The notes under the pieces were generated by a model. That model saw only the letters and a program-made list of their open reading frames with translations, ran no database searches and was not told the DNA's origin. Shown one piece after another: positions 61,966-64,000 of a DNA stretch of 64,000 nt (position 1 is the stretch's first letter; every line of letters begins with the position of its first letter). The stretch is from Polaromonas sp. (GTDB taxonomy: Bacteria > Pseudomonadota > Gammaproteobacteria > Burkholderiales > Burkholderiaceae_C), in contig JAURWY010000014.1 in the NCBI GenBank assembly GCA_030654695.1, positions 1-64,000 of the forward strand, in the 5' to 3' direction. The position numbers and the translations under genes were made by a program.

Positions 61966-62010
61966 TGGTGCCACTTGTCGGAGTCGAACTGACGACCTTC
62001 TCCTTACGAA
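61966..62010 (-). other. tRNA-Thr(CGT) 3' fragment, probable attachment site
   Basis: The minus strand reads from the anticodon loop TTCGTAA (anticodon CGT) through GGAG, the variable loop, T-arm (GTCAG-TTCGACT-CCGAC) and acceptor AAGTGGC to A73 and CCA. The 5' half (acceptor, D-arm, 5' anticodon stem) is missing, and similarity to a tRNA stops at 62010. With an integrase gene 190 bp away this is the usual att half-site, crossover in the anticodon loop. Confidence 0.85.
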
Positions 62011-62145
62011 TGATGAAGTTGGTATATTCTCATTTGTTGATTTCTATAGATAAAAACAATGTAAATCAATAACTTACAAGGTATTTGTTGTAGAAATGAA
62101 TCCCCTCCTGTTGATTAAAATATGCCAAAATAGGCCATTATTGGC

Positions 62146-62178
62146 GGTACAGCGCAGGTATGGCGCAGGTATGGCGGG
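62146..62178. repeat. tandem 11-bp repeats upstream of the integrase
   Basis: Three adjacent imperfect units of GCGCAGGTATG (the first and last partial). Could be arm-type integrase binding sites or an excisionase/regulator site; purpose not known. Confidence 0.5.
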
Positions 62179-62199
62179 ATTCACACAACAGGGGCGGAC

Positions 62200-63573
62200 A
62201 TGGCGAGACCGGGGCGAACTACTTCCATTGATCTAACGCTCACGCACGAGTTGAGCGTTGGGCTAATCGAGCGCCTGACCTGCCCGTCTGGTGCTACCAA
62301 GGCTTTTTTGCGCGACCGGGACGTATCAGGGCTGCGGGTGCGCGTTACCGCGAAGGGTGCCAAGTCATTTGTTTATGAGGCCAAGCTCAACGGCAAAGCC
62401 ATAAGCAAAACACTCGGCGGTTTCCCGTTGATGAGCATTTCAGACGCCAAGGACAAGGCCCGCGAGCTGGCAAAGGTTGTCAAGACCGACAAGCAAGACC
62501 CGCGCGAACTTGAACGTCAGCAAGACGCCGACAAAGCTGCACAGGCTGAAGCAGATAAGGTGCAAACGTTGACCGTGGGTGACTTATGGCCGCAGTACTT
62601 AGAGGAAGGCAAGCCAAAGCGCCGCCCGGTATGGAAGCCGCGCTATCGTGCCGACATCCTCCTAATGTCGTCACCCGGTGGCGTTAAGAAGGTGCGAGGG
62701 CAGGGCGTTACGCGAGTGGGGCCGCTGTACCCGCTGATGGTGATGCCGTTAAGCCAGATAAACGAGGACACGATAAAGGCGTGGCATGACAGCGAAGCTA
62801 AGAAGGGGCCGGACTATGCCGCACGCGCCTTGATGATGTTTCGCGGATTCCTGCGATGGGCTGCAAGCAAACCAGACTACCGAGGCCTTGTGAACCGTGC
62901 CGCAGGAAGCGCCCCCGCGATTCTCGACTCGCTACCCAGCACTAAGGCGAACAAGCGCAAGGATTGCTTGGAGGTGGCGCAGTTGCCCGGCTGGTTCGCT
63001 GGTGCTGACATGCTGGGTAATCGGACGATTGCAACCTATCTGAAGGCGCTAGTGCTAACTGGCGCACGCCGTGAGGAAATGGCCGGGTTGCGCTGGGAAG
63101 ACGTTGATTTCAGGTGGAGCCGTCTGACACTGGCCGACAAGGTGAACGACACCCGGATTATTCCGTTGTCGCCCTATCTGGCGCAAATGCTGGTAACTCT
63201 GCCGCGAGTGACAAATGATGAAGGCAATGCAAACCCGTTCGTTTTCGCCGCCAAGTCTGCCAGCGGGCATATCGAGGAACCTCGCTCCAATTTCAGCAAG
63301 GTGAACAAGCACGCTGGCGTCGTCAAGCTGACCATACACGGCTTGCGTCGTTCGTTTTCGCTACTGGGTGAAGCTGCCGGTGCGCCCGCTGGCGCGATTG
63401 CGCAAGTGATGGGCCATTCCCCTGATTCAATCGCCGAGGGTTACAGGCCGCGCTCGATTGATGCGCTGAGGCCATACCTTGCACAGATTGAGAAGCACAT
63501 TCTGGAGCAAGCCGGAATTGTGTTCGATACCAAGGCCGCGCCCGGTGCGTTGCGAGTAATCCAAACCGCATAA
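62200..63573 (+). CDS. int: tyrosine integrase of a tRNA-Thr-linked element
   Basis: A 457-residue P4-like integrase. DUF4102 arm-binding domain (about 18-95, LTCPSGATKAFLRDRDVSGLRVRVTAKG ... KTLGGFPLMSISDAKDKA), core-binding domain, and catalytic domain with Arg in TGARREEMAGLRWEDVD, H-x-x-R in IHGLRRSFS and nucleophile Y415 in IAEGYRPRS. It appears intact. It lies next to the tRNA-Thr fragment. A related 3' fragment is at 60442-60900. Confidence 0.94.
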   Translation: MARPGRTTSIDLTLTHELSVGLIERLTCPSGATKAFLRDRDVSGLRVRVTAKGAKSFVYEAKLNGKAISKTLGGFPLMSISDAKDKARELAKVVKTDKQDPRELERQQDADKAAQAEADKVQTLTVGDLWPQYLEEGKPKRRPVWKPRYRADILLMSSPGGVKKVRGQGVTRVGPLYPLMVMPLSQINEDTIKAWHDSEAKKGPDYAARALMMFRGFLRWAASKPDYRGLVNRAAGSAPAILDSLPSTKANKRKDCLEVAQLPGWFAGADMLGNRTIATYLKALVLTGARREEMAGLRWEDVDFRWSRLTLADKVNDTRIIPLSPYLAQMLVTLPRVTNDEGNANPFVFAAKSASGHIEEPRSNFSKVNKHAGVVKLTIHGLRRSFSLLGEAAGAPAGAIAQVMGHSPDSIAEGYRPRSIDALRPYLAQIEKHILEQAGIVFDTKAAPGALRVIQTA

Positions 63574-63583
63574 AACAGTTTTA

Positions 63584-63646
63584 CCCCGGCTAGGTTTAGC
63601 GGCTGAAAAGCGGGATTCTTCACCCGCATGCCGGGGTTCTTGTTTT
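63584..63646 (+). terminator. terminator after the integrase
   Basis: Outer stem CCCCGGC / GCCGGGG with an inner stem GCGGG/CCCGC, followed by TTCTTGTTTT; 11 bp past the integrase stop. Confidence 0.65.
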
Positions 63647-63672
63647 GAAGCGAAGCCTAGAAGGGGTGCGAC

Positions 63673-64000
63673 ATGAACGACGACCAAGCCGAATCCAATC
63701 TCGTACTCACGGTGTGGAGTTTGACAGGCTGGGACATGACCGGGTTTGATGAATGGGTGGATTCGTCTGGACACTGGAAAGACCATCCGCAAAAGCTGGC
63801 GCACCTTCTAACTCTGCGTGAACGACTGACCCAAGCTTTTCTGACACCGCAGGTAAGTTCCGAAATGTTGTGTCTTCACGCCGATTTACTTTTAGCTGAA
63901 GCGCACCGAGTTGCGGGGGTCATTCGTGGCGCGCCTTTAGAGCTGGCCGTAAACAAACAAAGCAAAAAAAACTCACTTCGGCGGCAAGGTACTAGCAAGT
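63673..64000 (+). CDS. hypothetical protein of the integrated element (partial)
   Basis: Starts at ATG 63673 (MNDDQAESNLVLTVWSLTGW) with GAAGGGG upstream and stays open to the window edge, giving 109 residues. It has a Trp-rich N-terminus (WDMTGFDEWVDSSGHWKDHP), a helical middle and a basic tail (NKQSKKNSLRRQG). No family recognised. Position right after the integrase makes it element cargo or a small regulator. Confidence 0.6.
   Translation, partial: MNDDQAESNLVLTVWSLTGWDMTGFDEWVDSSGHWKDHPQKLAHLLTLRERLTQAFLTPQVSSEMLCLHADLLLAEAHRVAGVIRGAPLELAVNKQSKKNSLRRQGTSK

Larger units (their letters stand above)
61833..62199. other. spacer with terminator, tRNA fragment and integrase promoter region
   Basis: 367 bp: terminator 61919-61955, tRNA-Thr fragment 61966-62010, an AT-rich stretch 62020-62140 and an 11-bp tandem repeat before the integrase. 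No ORF. Confidence 0.6.

Overview
The window looks like a chromosomal segment of a betaproteobacterium, most likely Burkholderiales/Comamonadaceae (Rhodoferax-like). The basis is gene content and order (accB-accC-prmA-DUF3426-PfkB, dusB-fis-purH, a periplasmic DUF1924/diheme/b-type cytochrome cluster, PEP-CTERM proteins, a class Ia nrdAB under NrdR boxes) and the generally high GC. No rRNA operon, CRISPR array or replication origin is visible. Family names rest on recognised motifs only; no database search was run.

Layout. 1-7.8 kb: housekeeping block with mpl (cut by the window edge), a conserved hypothetical, a TlpA thioredoxin, accB-accC (fatty-acid synthesis), prmA, a DUF3426 zinc-ribbon protein, a PfkB kinase and a DUF167 protein. 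7.9-13 kb: histone H1-like protein, nrdB and nrdA, with a tandem NrdR operator upstream of nrdA. 13-17.6 kb: ampD, a PP0621-like protein and a ccsA-like cytochrome biogenesis protein, divergent from ffh, then miaB. 17.6-26.1 kb: a redox block. A PepSY protein, OmpR-type regulator and histidine kinase are transcribed leftward. Rightward lie a cytochrome c, a second DUF167 protein, a DUF1924 (SHP-type) cytochrome, a diheme cytochrome, a cytochrome b and a P-type ATPase. A DUF4258/HTH toxin-antitoxin pair sits inside it. Matching 11-bp-period direct repeats (CTGAACG) lie upstream of two of the transcription units and are probable sites for the local regulator. 26.2-33 kb: tRNA-Met(CAT), enoyl-CoA hydratase, M61 peptidase, DsbC, a UbiH-type hydroxylase, a MOSC protein and an MFS transporter. 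33.2-39.3 kb: accessory metabolism, with a GH13_18 phosphorylase, a two-subunit molybdenum hydroxylase (IorAB type), an alpha/beta hydrolase and a cyclase-family hydrolase.

39.3-47.9 kb is a mosaic region. It holds an integrase 5' relic, a rhodanese, TerC, two PEP-CTERM proteins with similar 3' ends, an AT-rich unknown gene, an integrase 3' relic, a NERD-nuclease/helicase protein and an apparently intact tyrosine integrase. A 14-bp sequence (CCTAGACYYCTTGG) recurs at three module boundaries. A perfect 39-bp inverted copy of part of ychF lies just upstream of ychF, next to the integrase end.

47.9-58.1 kb returns to core genes: ychF, an RsuA-like protein lacking the catalytic Asp, yqaA, dusB-fis, purH, a NUDIX hydrolase, a decayed PRISE-type reductase, yccS and an outer-membrane beta-barrel. 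58.3-64 kb is a second accessory region: a decayed copy of a higA/lipoprotein module, a HipBA toxin-antitoxin, an integrase 3' fragment, an apparently intact HigBA plus lipoprotein module, and a tRNA-Thr(CGT) 3' fragment with its terminator. That fragment is probably the attachment site of the adjacent full-length integrase, whose element runs off the right edge.
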